From Cyclobacteriaceae bacterium (GTDB taxonomy: Bacteria; Bacteroidota; Bacteroidia; Cytophagales; Cyclobacteriaceae): 64,000 nucleotides of DNA. Shown here piece by piece: positions 8,387 to 16,091 of the stretch; the first letter of the stretch is position 1; each line of letters begins with the position of its first letter. The position numbers were made by a program, and so were the translations under genes. Where the stretch lies: contig JAEUUI010000028.1 in the NCBI GenBank assembly GCA_016786585.1, forward strand, positions 248,001 through 312,000, read 5' to 3'. The notes below the pieces were generated by a model that searched no databases, was not told the origin of the DNA, and saw nothing but the letters and a program-made list of their open reading frames with translations.

Positions 8387-9613
8387 ATGCAACTCAATCG
8401 AAAATTCGCTTACCTGACCATACCTGCGATCTACCTGATTGCCGGGTTGGTGTGGATCACGCTGAGTGATGCCACGTTATTCAGCATCAGTTCGTTGCCC
8501 GGCTGGGCTAACAGTCATTTTCAGCAACTGGCCATCTACAAAGGGTATTTGTATGTTATTGTGACCTCGGTGTTGCTGGCTCTTCTTATTAAACGGTCTT
8601 TTGGATCCATCGTAAGCGTGAAGAATGATTTCATGCGACTCTTTGCAGAGAACCCGAACCCGATGTGGATCTACGATTCAAAAACACTGAAATTTCTGCT
8701 TGTTAATGATGCCGCTTGCAAGGCATACGGCTATACGCGTGAAGAATTCTGTAACCTAAACCTGTTTGCAATTCGCCCGGTAGAAGAGTACGACAGGCTC
8801 AGGGATACTGTATTCATGCACCGGGAGGGACTGTACACCACGGAAAAATGGCTGCACAAAGGGAAGGATGGAGTGCCATTTTACGTAAATATTTTTGCCA
8901 ACGACACACGCTACGCGAACAAGCCTTGCCGCATGATAACGGCTATAAATGTCAACAAAGAACATCTTGCTGAAATTGAACGCAATAGCCTGAAGCAGGC
9001 ACTCGACAGTTCAGCCCTGGTTAGTGTTACCGATTTAAAAGGCAGTATCCTTCATGCTAACGGGAAATTCTGTGAGGTATCAGGTTATTCGGAAGCTGAG
9101 CTCATTGGAAAGAACCACGACATCGTTAACTCGGGTTATCACTCGTCTGAATTCTGGAGGGAAATGTGGCGGACGGTTGCCAAAGGAAAAACGTGGCGTG
9201 GCGATATCCGTAACAAACGCAAAGATGGTTCTTACTACTGGGTGGATACGTTCATTAATCCCGTTTATAACTCAGAAGGTAAAATTCATAAGTTTATGTC
9301 CGTGCGGTACCTGATTACCGAGCGCAAGCAACTTGAAAGCGAGCAGAATATTTTATTGAAAGACCTGTCGCATTATGCCTTTCAAACGTCACATGAACTG
9401 CGTGGTCCGGTAGCCCGCCTGTTGGGATTGACATCCCTGTTCAGTGAATACCCGGAGAAACAATTTGTTGTCGATAAGATTCGGGATACCACCGTGGAAA
9501 TTGATTCGGTGATCCTGAAGATGAATGAAGCACTCGACCGGAATGCGTATCCCATGCTGAAGAAATACGAAGAGCGTTCGGGTTGTTTACGGGCTTCCAA
9601 AAGGGCCAGCTGA
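8387..9613 (+). CDS. Membrane PAS-PAS sensor with histidine-kinase DHp but no ATPase domain
   Basis: The 408-residue protein has two N-terminal membrane helices (about 8-28 and 50-72), two PAS domains (about 80-200 and 205-320; the second contains NGKFCEVSGYSEAELIGKNH) and a C-terminal dimerisation helix with SHELRGPVARLLG, whose His 336 sits where kinases are phosphorylated. The frame then stops about 70 residues later, without N, G1 or G2 boxes of a HATPase domain. The start at 8387 is chosen because the membrane segment begins there. It is transcribed divergently from the usp-cco operon behind its own FNR-like box. It may be a phosphoacceptor or a dimeric redox sensor needing a partner kinase. 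Confidence 0.8.
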   Translation: MQLNRKFAYLTIPAIYLIAGLVWITLSDATLFSISSLPGWANSHFQQLAIYKGYLYVIVTSVLLALLIKRSFGSIVSVKNDFMRLFAENPNPMWIYDSKTLKFLLVNDAACKAYGYTREEFCNLNLFAIRPVEEYDRLRDTVFMHREGLYTTEKWLHKGKDGVPFYVNIFANDTRYANKPCRMITAINVNKEHLAEIERNSLKQALDSSALVSVTDLKGSILHANGKFCEVSGYSEAELIGKNHDIVNSGYHSSEFWREMWRTVAKGKTWRGDIRNKRKDGSYYWVDTFINPVYNSEGKIHKFMSVRYLITERKQLESEQNILLKDLSHYAFQTSHELRGPVARLLGLTSLFSEYPEKQFVVDKIRDTTVEIDSVILKMNEALDRNAYPMLKKYEERSGCLRASKRAS

Positions 9614-9622
9614 TGAGGCGCG

Positions 9623-9656
9623 TTATGAAAATCAGCCTGCACAATGATCTTTATCA
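9623..9656 (+). promoter_or_regulatory. Tandem FNR-like boxes before the 9704 operon
   Basis: An exact palindrome TGATCTTTATCA occupies 9645-9656, and a one-mismatch copy TTATGAAAATCA occupies 9623-9634, with centres 22 bp apart as in the other promoters of this island. No good TAnnTTTG element is found at the expected distance (9680-9687 reads GATATTCA), so the promoter itself is less certain than the boxes. The likely target is the four-gene run starting at 9704. Confidence 0.6.
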
Positions 9657-9703
9657 GGCTGGCTGCATGCACCGCGTACGATATTCAGCATAAAATTTTT
9701 GCT

Positions 9704-10795
9704 ATGCGTATCCTGCTCATTATTATCATTTTTGTTCACGGAGTGTTACACATGCCGGGTTTTATAAAAGCATTTGGTATGGCTGAGTTACCCCAGTTGC
9801 CACACCCGATTTCGCGCATTCACGGAATCTTCTGGGCGGTTGCTTCCATATTGTTCATCGCTGCAGCCATGCTCTTCCTGAATTATAACAAGTGGTGGTG
9901 GCTTGTGTCGGTAATCGCATTGATAATCTCTCAATACCTCATCATCAGCGACTGGGAGGATGCCGGTTTGGGGACAGCCTTGAATATTGTTATCCTGCTG
10001 ATTACCATTGTCGGGTACGGTGTCTGGAGTTTCAGCAACACTTATCATAGTGAAGTAGAAAATCTGCGGAAGCAAAACCTGAAACAACAGGCTGTCATGC
10101 TTGAACAGTCGGACCTTGCGCATCTTCCTGAACCGGTGCAATTGTACATTCGCAATTCCGGTGCGCTCGGGCAACCGCGCGTACAAAACTTTCGCGTTGA
10201 CCTGGCCGGTGCGATCCGCAGCAGGAATGGCGATTGGATGCCCTTCACGTCCACGCAGTACAATTTTGTTGATCGCTCCGCACGATTTTTCTTTATGAAT
10301 GCTGTCAAGAGCAATCTCCCGGTAGCCGGGTTTCATTGCCTGAAGAACGGCAAGGCGTTCATGGACATTCGGTTGTTGTCGCTCTTTCGTGTACAGTATG
10401 CAGAAGGTTCGGTAATGAATAAAGCCGACACCGTTACTTTTTTCAATGACATGTGCTGCCTGGCACCGGCTACATTAATTGATCCGCGCATTAGCTGGCT
10501 GGATGCAGGCAACGGCCATGTAACTGCAATATTTAAAAATGATGACGTTGCGATTTCGGCCAGCCTGTTATTTAATGACCGCCATGAACTGGTGAACTTT
10601 ATATCGGAAGACCGCCCTGCGTTGCAAAACGATGGCCAATTTGAGCAAATACCATGGTCAACACCGCTTAGCCAGTATGACGACCGGCTCGGCTATCATT
10701 TGCCCCGGCATGCCGATGCTGTTTACGGGTATCCCGATGAAAGTTTTATGTATGGCCGATTCGAGATCACGAAAGTAAGTTACAACGTAGCATGA
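9704..10795 (+). CDS. DUF6544-like protein with N-terminal membrane helices
   Basis: The 363-residue protein starts with four hydrophobic helices (to about residue 110), including a first segment with HGVLHMPGF. A soluble domain follows, with LPEPVQLYIRNSG and a beta-rich region resembling the DUF6544/DUF6920 family of uncharacterised bacterial proteins. The start at 9704 (MRILLI) is chosen because the frame upstream overlaps the regulatory palindrome. Its TGA overlaps the ATG of the next gene (ATGA), so they are translated together. No catalytic motif is evident. Confidence 0.72.
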   Translation: MRILLIIIIFVHGVLHMPGFIKAFGMAELPQLPHPISRIHGIFWAVASILFIAAAMLFLNYNKWWWLVSVIALIISQYLIISDWEDAGLGTALNIVILLITIVGYGVWSFSNTYHSEVENLRKQNLKQQAVMLEQSDLAHLPEPVQLYIRNSGALGQPRVQNFRVDLAGAIRSRNGDWMPFTSTQYNFVDRSARFFFMNAVKSNLPVAGFHCLKNGKAFMDIRLLSLFRVQYAEGSVMNKADTVTFFNDMCCLAPATLIDPRISWLDAGNGHVTAIFKNDDVAISASLLFNDRHELVNFISEDRPALQNDGQFEQIPWSTPLSQYDDRLGYHLPRHADAVYGYPDESFMYGRFEITKVSYNVA

Positions 10796-11214
10796 GAACG
10801 CTTACCACAAACTCGCCTGAACTCCGCAGCTTTTTGAAATATGTTGCGCTATTTCTGCTTGCGCTTAATGGCATTGGCGCCTTTATCGGGAGTATCCCCA
10901 TGATGCTCGATCCCAGCGGCACAACCAGCAATATTCAGTTGAGATACCTGGAATATACTCCGTTCGCTGATTTTCTGATTCCGGGTATTGTTCTTTTTGT
11001 GTGTAACGGACTGTTGAGTGTGTTCGTATTTATTGCGCTGGCGTTTAACTGGCGGTTTCATGGCTGGCTGGTGTTTTTGCAAGGCATGGTGCTGACGATC
11101 TGGATTATTGTTCAGGTAATCATGTTGCGTGACTTTAATTTTCTGCAAGTAGCGTTCGGTCTGATTGGTATTGCGCTGATGATTCTGGGTCATTACCTTT
11201 CACGCTTTCGATAA
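10792..11214 (+). CDS. Four-helix membrane protein of unknown function
   Basis: This 140-residue protein has four predicted transmembrane helices (about 17-37, 60-82, 85-105 and 115-135) and no recognised motif. Its start codon overlaps the stop of the DUF6544-like gene and only 4 bp separate it from the beta-CASP nuclease gene, so it belongs to the same operon. The overlap suggests that it works with the DUF6544-like membrane protein. Confidence 0.7.
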   Translation: MRTLTTNSPELRSFLKYVALFLLALNGIGAFIGSIPMMLDPSGTTSNIQLRYLEYTPFADFLIPGIVLFVCNGLLSVFVFIALAFNWRFHGWLVFLQGMVLTIWIIVQVIMLRDFNFLQVAFGLIGIALMILGHYLSRFR

Positions 11215-11218
11215 GCCT

Positions 11219-12616
11219 ATGAATGTCAGCGTAAAATTTTTGGGTGCAGCGCGTTCCGTTACCGGATCACGATACCTGGTTACGGTGGGTAACTTCCGGA
11301 TGTTGTTTGACTGTGGTCTCTTCCAGGGATTGAAAGAACTGAGGCTGCGTAACTGGGATGAGTTTCCTGTTGATCCGTCAACCATTGACGCCGTGGTAAT
11401 CAGTCATGCGCACATCGACCACTCTGGTTATCTGCCGCGACTGGTGAAAGAAGGTTTTGCGGGTAAAATCTATTGCACTCCGCCAACCGCTGAATTGATG
11501 AAAATTATGCTGCTTGATTCTGCCAAGCTGCAGGAGGAAGAGGCTGCCTTTGCGAGAAGGAAAGGATATTCACGGCATGCCGATCCGCAACCGCTGTACA
11601 CGAGTGCAGATGCTGACCAGGTATTTCCGCTTATTCATACAGTAGCGTATGAAGAACGGGTGCCGATTCATGCTTCGGTTTCTATTTGTTATCATGATGC
11701 CGGTCATTTATTGGGATCTGCCATTACGGAAGTTTTCATCAAAGCCGATTCGCAAACCAAAAAAATTGTTTTCTCGGGTGACCTAGGTCGCCAGAATGAT
11801 GCGCTGTTGCATCCGCCAAAGCGGATCCGCGATGCCGATGTTTTATTTATCGAATCAACGTACGGAACAAAAGACAATCCTGCGCTTGATCCGCTGGCCG
11901 ACCTGGAACGAATTGTAAAAGCCACGCGCCAGCGAAACGGTGTTTTACTGATACCGGCCTTTGCCGTGGGGCGAACACAAGTGCTGCTTTATTATCTGCA
12001 TCTTTTGATGGAAGCCGACCGGATTCCGGATATACCGGTTTATATAGACAGCCCGATGGCGATTTCTACCACGTACTTGTATTACCGGTTCCCGGAATAT
12101 CACAAAGTCGATTTTAGCAATTCGTTGTTTGCGCGGCAGCTTGAAACCAACATGCTCGTGTTTGTGAAAAACGAACTGCATTCGAAAAGTTTAAACGAGA
12201 TAAAAAGCAATGCGATTATCATTTCGTCAAGCGGAATGATGAGCGGAGGCCGGATTCTTCATCACATGTATCACAGACTTCGCAATGAACAGGACACCCT
12301 GTTGGTGTCAGGCTATCAGGCCGAAGGAACCCGCGGTCGCGACCTGGTCGACAAAAAGCTAACGATCCGGATTTTTGGAGAAGAGGTTCCTGTGAAGTGT
12401 CATGTTGAAAATATGACTTCACTTTCCGGTCACGCCGACCGCGGTGAGTTGTTCGAATGGATGAAAGCCTTCGAAACCAAACCCAAGCTGGTGTTCACCG
12501 TTCATGGCGAAGCTCCTGGTGTTGATCAATATGCACAGGCGATCCGGGATCGGTTCGGCTGGAATGTGGCCGTGCCGGAATACCTGGAATCCTTTTCATT
12601 GTTTGACGGAATTTAG
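11219..12616 (+). CDS. Metallo-beta-lactamase/beta-CASP RNA-processing nuclease
   Basis: The 465-residue protein has the full beta-CASP nuclease layout. The metallo-beta-lactamase motif HAHIDHSG is near residue 63, DAGHLLGSA supplies a further ligand, and motif A (IPAFAVGRTQ), motif B (SSSGMMSGGR) and the C-terminal RMMBL region (SLSGHADRGEL, TVHGEAPG) follow. Relatives are zinc-dependent ribonucleases of the CPSF73/YSH1 type. It lies 4 bp after a membrane gene and 2 bp before the AI-2E transporter gene. In other bacteria such nucleases often sit in stress gene clusters, and this context agrees. Confidence 0.9.
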   Translation: MNVSVKFLGAARSVTGSRYLVTVGNFRMLFDCGLFQGLKELRLRNWDEFPVDPSTIDAVVISHAHIDHSGYLPRLVKEGFAGKIYCTPPTAELMKIMLLDSAKLQEEEAAFARRKGYSRHADPQPLYTSADADQVFPLIHTVAYEERVPIHASVSICYHDAGHLLGSAITEVFIKADSQTKKIVFSGDLGRQNDALLHPPKRIRDADVLFIESTYGTKDNPALDPLADLERIVKATRQRNGVLLIPAFAVGRTQVLLYYLHLLMEADRIPDIPVYIDSPMAISTTYLYYRFPEYHKVDFSNSLFARQLETNMLVFVKNELHSKSLNEIKSNAIIISSSGMMSGGRILHHMYHRLRNEQDTLLVSGYQAEGTRGRDLVDKKLTIRIFGEEVPVKCHVENMTSLSGHADRGELFEWMKAFETKPKLVFTVHGEAPGVDQYAQAIRDRFGWNVAVPEYLESFSLFDGI

Positions 12617-12618
12617 CG

Positions 12619-13737
12619 ATGAGAACTCAAACACGATCTGTAATCCGACACGTTCCTGCACCGGCAAAGAACATGTTCATTCAGGGGCTCCAGATTGCTG
12701 TGTATGGTTCGCTGATCCTGTACTTCGGCCGTACGTTATTTGTTCCATTAAGTTTTGCATTGCTCATCAGCTTTGTATTGTACCCGGTATGCCACTGGCT
12801 TGAGCGAAAGGGTTTCGGTAGAATGACGGCAATCGTGGTGTCGATCACCGGGTTGATGCTTGCTGCCTTGCTGATCGTATTTCTTTTGATCAATCAGTTT
12901 TTTGGATTTGTGGAGGAATGGCCATTGATCAGCGACAAGCTTGCAGTGGCCATTAACGAGTTCAGGCTCTTCCTTGAAAACAGCTGGGGCTTCTCCATGG
13001 CTGCACAGAACCGCGTTCTCGCCTCAATCACGGAGCAGTCGGGCAGTGCCATTGTCCAGGTGCTCCGGCATTTATTCAGCGCTTCTGCTTTTTCTCTCGT
13101 GATGCTGATTCTTGTTCCGGTCTACGCTGTCTTGATTCTCTACTATCGCAAAACCTGGATGCTGGTGCTGACGAGAATTTTTTCATCAGAAAAAAAAGAA
13201 AAGCTGCATGAAATGATTGCGCTCACAATTCAATCGTATTACAGCTTTATTAAGGGCATGGCGATTGTGTATTTAATTGTCGGAGTTTTGAACAGCGTGG
13301 GGTTGTTGCTGCTCGGGGTTCCGCATGCTATACTTTTCGGATTTATCGTGGCAGTGTTAACATTCATTCCGTATGTTGGGATCATCATCGGTTCGTTGTT
13401 GCCAATTGCCATGGCATGGATCACATTCGATTCGGTCTGGTATCCGGTAGGCGTAGTGGCGATTTTTACATTTGTGCAATACCTGGAAGCAAATATCATT
13501 TTCCCGCTTGCGGTAAGCCGTAAACTCAATGTGAATACACTCATTATGCTGCTGGCCATTTTTGCAGGTGGAATTTTATGGGGGATGGCTGGAATGATTT
13601 TGTTTGTACCGTTTGTCGGGATAGCACGATTGATTGCCGGCCACAACCCGCGTTGGAAAACCTTGGCGCTGATTCTTGGCGCGAAAGAAGACTGGAAGTT
13701 TCCGCATTCTTTTGATGAAGATCAGACACCGGTCTGA
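12619..13737 (+). CDS. AI-2E/PerM family membrane transporter
   Basis: A 372-residue integral membrane protein with about eight helices and the AI-2E transporter family pattern: an N-terminal helix pair with FALLISFVLYPV, a large periplasmic segment, then GVPHAILFGFIVAVLTFIPYVG and a C-terminal helix pair. Members have been linked to autoinducer export or Na+/H+ exchange, and the substrate here is unknown. Its last codons contain a TGAT-N4-ATCA palindrome (13713-13724) that appears to serve the next promoter, so coding and regulatory information overlap. Confidence 0.87.
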   Translation: MRTQTRSVIRHVPAPAKNMFIQGLQIAVYGSLILYFGRTLFVPLSFALLISFVLYPVCHWLERKGFGRMTAIVVSITGLMLAALLIVFLLINQFFGFVEEWPLISDKLAVAINEFRLFLENSWGFSMAAQNRVLASITEQSGSAIVQVLRHLFSASAFSLVMLILVPVYAVLILYYRKTWMLVLTRIFSSEKKEKLHEMIALTIQSYYSFIKGMAIVYLIVGVLNSVGLLLLGVPHAILFGFIVAVLTFIPYVGIIIGSLLPIAMAWITFDSVWYPVGVVAIFTFVQYLEANIIFPLAVSRKLNVNTLIMLLAIFAGGILWGMAGMILFVPFVGIARLIAGHNPRWKTLALILGAKEDWKFPHSFDEDQTPV

Positions 13738-13777
13738 CCATAATCATGCCCTTTACTGAATGCGTGAAGTAGTTTTC
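13713..13777 (+). promoter_or_regulatory. Tandem FNR-like boxes and -7 element before 13798
   Basis: TGATGAAGATCA (13713-13724, inside the end of the transporter gene) and TGACCATAATCA (13735-13746, covering its stop codon) have centres 22 bp apart. TAGTTTTC, a seven-of-eight fit if the two free positions are ignored, begins at 13770, 29.5 nt after the proximal centre. This is the same arrangement as the promoters at 8143 and 16921. Confidence 0.7.
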
Positions 13778-13797
13778 GGTGAACAAAAATCACGCTT

Positions 13798-14202
13798 ATG
13801 AAAACGCCTGTGACTAAAACCGACCACCTGCTCGAAGCAAACCTCGAATGGTTGCACAGCCAAACCGTTGAATGGCTTCGCGAAGTGGATTTTTGGAAAG
13901 ATGAAGCAACGTTCTTTTACAACCTGCTTCGCAGAAAGGAAGTGACTAACGCATTTCCGGCACGCGAACTTGCTGAACTTGAAACGGAACTGATCTGCAT
14001 CGCAGGTCAGGATATTACTGCATTAAAAACAAAACTGCAGCAGCATGAAGAGCAGTTAAAATCACTGCTCTCGCAACCACACTGTGATCAGGAGTTCGAA
14101 TACCGGCAACGCCATCGTGAAATTATGGTTGATGTAGTTACATTGGAAAACCGGATACGCGATTATAAAAAATCGGTATTCCATTATGTGAAGCAGCCAT
14201 GA
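13798..14202 (+). CDS. Coiled-coil protein of unknown function
   Basis: This 134-residue protein is highly charged and helical, with two coiled-coil stretches (about 60-95 and 100-125) and no membrane segment. The N-terminal part has an aromatic-rich motif (LREVDFWKDEATFFYNLL). I do not recognise a named family. It is the first gene behind tandem FNR-like boxes, and its stop overlaps the start of the following membrane gene (ATGA), so the pair is probably co-translated. The context places it in the island's stress response. Confidence 0.72.
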   Translation: MKTPVTKTDHLLEANLEWLHSQTVEWLREVDFWKDEATFFYNLLRRKEVTNAFPARELAELETELICIAGQDITALKTKLQQHEEQLKSLLSQPHCDQEFEYRQRHREIMVDVVTLENRIRDYKKSVFHYVKQP

Positions 14203-14384
14203 TCCGGAATCTCGACCATGCCGATTCGGTAGTTAAGATTACGCTGGCCATATCCGTACTGCTTTGTTATGCGTTTGGCATTATTGCCGGGCCCTTTGCT
14301 CACGCACTGGGTTTTCTTTCGGTTATTGTGATTGTAATTTTTGTTGTGCGATATGTTCGTGTAAACAAAAAACGTAAGCCGTAA
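14199..14384 (+). CDS. DUF2892-like small membrane protein
   Basis: A 61-residue protein with two hydrophobic helices and an N-terminal NLDHADSVVKITLAISV segment resembling DUF2892 proteins (the inner-membrane part of YgaP-like proteins), which begin with a short polar turn and a helix pair. The start overlaps the previous stop. The basic C-terminus (NKKRKP) suggests a cytoplasmic tail by the positive-inside rule. No function can be read. Confidence 0.65.
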   Translation: MIRNLDHADSVVKITLAISVLLCYAFGIIAGPFAHALGFLSVIVIVIFVVRYVRVNKKRKP

Positions 14385-14399
14385 TGATCTTCCCTTACT

Positions 14400-14486
14400 C
14401 TATTCTCCCAATACCTTGATGGTGAGTGCCACCAAAATGAGAATCAGGATGATGATGAACAGCACGTGGTTTTTATATTTTTTCAT
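14400..14486 (-). CDS. 28-residue single-helix membrane peptide
   Basis: Six bases after the DUF892 gene, an ATG at 14486 opens a 28-codon frame: a basic start (MKKYKNH), an almost pure Leu/Ile/Val helix and a short LGE tail, ending in TAG. This is the form of a bona fide small membrane peptide, and the position at the end of the GreA-like/DUF4136/DUF892 operon supports translation. No homology can be assigned. Confidence 0.5.
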   Translation of the reverse strand: MKKYKNHVLFIIILILILVALTIKVLGE

Positions 14487-14492
14487 ACGTAA

Positions 14493-14996
14493 TCAGACGT
14501 CCGCTGTCTTGCGATATTTGTTAAACCGGTAGATAAAGAGCGTGGAAAGAGCCTTGGTTGCTTCGGTTTCCTGCTCAAGAATTTGTTGAATAAGATCAAC
14601 CACGGTGTCAAGCTCCAGCTCGACCGCCAGCATGTATGCCATCCGGTAGTTTGAAATCTTAACGGCCTGGATATTCTGAATGCCTCCAATGATCAAAACA
14701 TCCTTCAGGTAATGGTTGTGTACGGATGCGGTTAACCTTACGGTATCGTTGATCAGTTGTGTCATGGTATCGCGATGGCCGGACACGGGTTCCTGCATCA
14801 GGTAGTTAAAAATGCGTTCAAGTTTAAGCAGGTTATTTTCGCATCCGCAAACCTGTTCCTCCAGTTGAACCGCCAGCGTTGGTGAGGTCAGCTTGTCGGC
14901 CAGTACCCGGAAATGATCGCGCATTAACTGTTCGGAATGAAACAGATTGCTGAGCGTATAGGCCAGTGCATCGGAAACGGAGTGAATTGTTTTCAT
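14493..14996 (-). CDS. DUF892/YciF-like ferritin-fold stress protein
   Basis: The 167-residue all-helical protein resembles DUF892 (YciE/YciF) proteins, four-helix bundles induced by stress. The start at 14996 (MKTIHSVSDALAYTLSNLFHSE) is used because the DUF892 pattern of an early helix leading into LxxLxxxE begins there; the longer frame overlaps the upstream gene. Acidic and His residues are spaced as in ferritin-like folds, but metal ligands cannot be assigned. It lies 4 bp downstream of the DUF4136 lipoprotein. Confidence 0.72.
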   Translation of the reverse strand: MKTIHSVSDALAYTLSNLFHSEQLMRDHFRVLADKLTSPTLAVQLEEQVCGCENNLLKLERIFNYLMQEPVSGHRDTMTQLINDTVRLTASVHNHYLKDVLIIGGIQNIQAVKISNYRMAYMLAVELELDTVVDLIQQILEQETEATKALSTLFIYRFNKYRKTADV

Positions 14997-15000
14997 AACT

Positions 15001-15537
15001 TCAAATCTTTTTGCGATTCGGGAATTCAACGAACATTTCTTTAACGGCCTGATTAACCAACCTGTTGATTTGCTCAGGCGATGTAATGCCGTCAACATCC
15101 GATACCGCCCAACTGCGCCAGATCAGCTGGTTGATCCGGGTATCGGTGAGATCAAGTACTAAGGTTCCCTGTTTGTAGGTATAAACATTTTGTTGTTTAC
15201 GCGTGTAGTATGGACTGTACGCATAGCCGAAGGGTTCGGTAGCAATCATCGTTTTGTCTTCCACGATAATGTGGTATTGCAAAAGCAGATCGGGTTTTTC
15301 GTTGGTGAGCTGATAGCCACGTTTGGAGAGTTGCCGCATCACAGCCTCTTTAATACGCTTGTCGTTAAGGGCGGTATAGTAATCGGCATTACGGAACACA
15401 GTTGAATCGGCCAATGCCCAGTTAAACGTTGAATACTTCCATAAATCATAATCAGGATCGAGGTCGGTTTGCACCTGAAGTGACGGGCTGCATCCGCCCA
15501 GTATGAAAATCATCAGTAAAATTATAGTTACTCGCAT
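15001..15537 (-). CDS. DUF4136 domain lipoprotein
   Basis: This 178-residue protein has a signal peptide with lipobox GGC (Cys 16) and the DUF4136 pattern: DxDPxYDLWKYSTFNW near the start, a central DLLLQYHI strand, then GTLVLDLTDTRINQLIWRSWA. DUF4136 lipoproteins are widespread in Bacteroidota and Proteobacteria envelopes without a known function. It is separated by 2 bp from the GreA-like gene and 4 bp from the DUF892 gene. Confidence 0.85.
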   Translation of the reverse strand: MRVTIILLMIFILGGCSPSLQVQTDLDPDYDLWKYSTFNWALADSTVFRNADYYTALNDKRIKEAVMRQLSKRGYQLTNEKPDLLLQYHIIVEDKTMIATEPFGYAYSPYYTRKQQNVYTYKQGTLVLDLTDTRINQLIWRSWAVSDVDGITSPEQINRLVNQAVKEMFVEFPNRKKI

Positions 15538-15539
15538 CG

Positions 15540-16013
15540 TTAAAATATTTCACTGATTGCGTAACGATTCCGGCCAAATTCAAATTCGTCTCCGGCCTGC
15601 TTTCCTTTCATCGCCAGGAAAAGCTGGCTATGGGTAGAAAGTCCGGTAAACACTTCACCGTCAACATTCACCTGACCCGCACTTACTGAGATGAAAAATT
15701 TTCCGCGATTGGTCACCACTACTGCACCGGCTTCGGGTGTGGAATGCGAAACTTCATACAGTGTTTTCAGGTAGTTCAGTACGTTCATATCCGATATGGC
15801 GAATGAAAGTGATTCGTTAATCGCGTTGATCTCATCGGCTTGCTGCGAGCTTTGCGACATTTCGGTGCTGTCGTATTCTTCTTCGTTTCCCAGGCCTTCC
15901 CGGGTGAGAATAGCTTTAATGCGATTACTGAAATCGTCTAACTGATGCTGTTGCTTTTTGATGCATTCTTCCAGAATCCGATGCCGGAGGATGCTGTAGT
16001 TTTTTGCTTTCAT
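15540..16013 (-). CDS. GreA/GreB C-terminal-domain-like protein
   Basis: The 157-residue protein has an N-terminal helical part (residues 1-80) and a C-terminal beta domain with AVVVTNRGKFFISVSAG and GDEFEFGRNRYAISEI. This resembles Bacteroidota GreA/GreB-like proteins, often mislabelled as 3-oxoacyl-ACP synthase. The Gre coiled-coil tip acids that stimulate RNA cleavage are not evident, so a classical Gre role is uncertain. A CAACTTTG -7 element ends 4 nt before the ATG, predicting a leaderless or nearly leaderless mRNA. It heads a four-gene operon behind the box at 16072-16083. Confidence 0.7.
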   Translation of the reverse strand: MKAKNYSILRHRILEECIKKQQHQLDDFSNRIKAILTREGLGNEEEYDSTEMSQSSQQADEINAINESLSFAISDMNVLNYLKTLYEVSHSTPEAGAVVVTNRGKFFISVSAGQVNVDGEVFTGLSTHSQLFLAMKGKQAGDEFEFGRNRYAISEIF

Positions 16014-16017
16014 AAAA

Positions 16018-16083
16018 CAAAGTTGGTTAACCCTATCGGCTGATAATCAGAACAATGCTCAACCCGTGAAGTGATTTTTATCA
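16018..16083 (-). promoter_or_regulatory. FNR-like box and -7 element before the GreA-like operon
   Basis: TGATTTTTATCA at 16072-16083 is identical to the central box at 8189-8200. The -7-like CAACTTTG (16025-16018) starts 52.5 nt from its centre, which matches the distal-box spacing seen elsewhere in the island. The proximal position has no clear box, but CTGATAATCAG at 16040-16050 is a shorter palindrome between them. Confidence 0.6.
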
Positions 16084-16091
16084 TACCGGTT

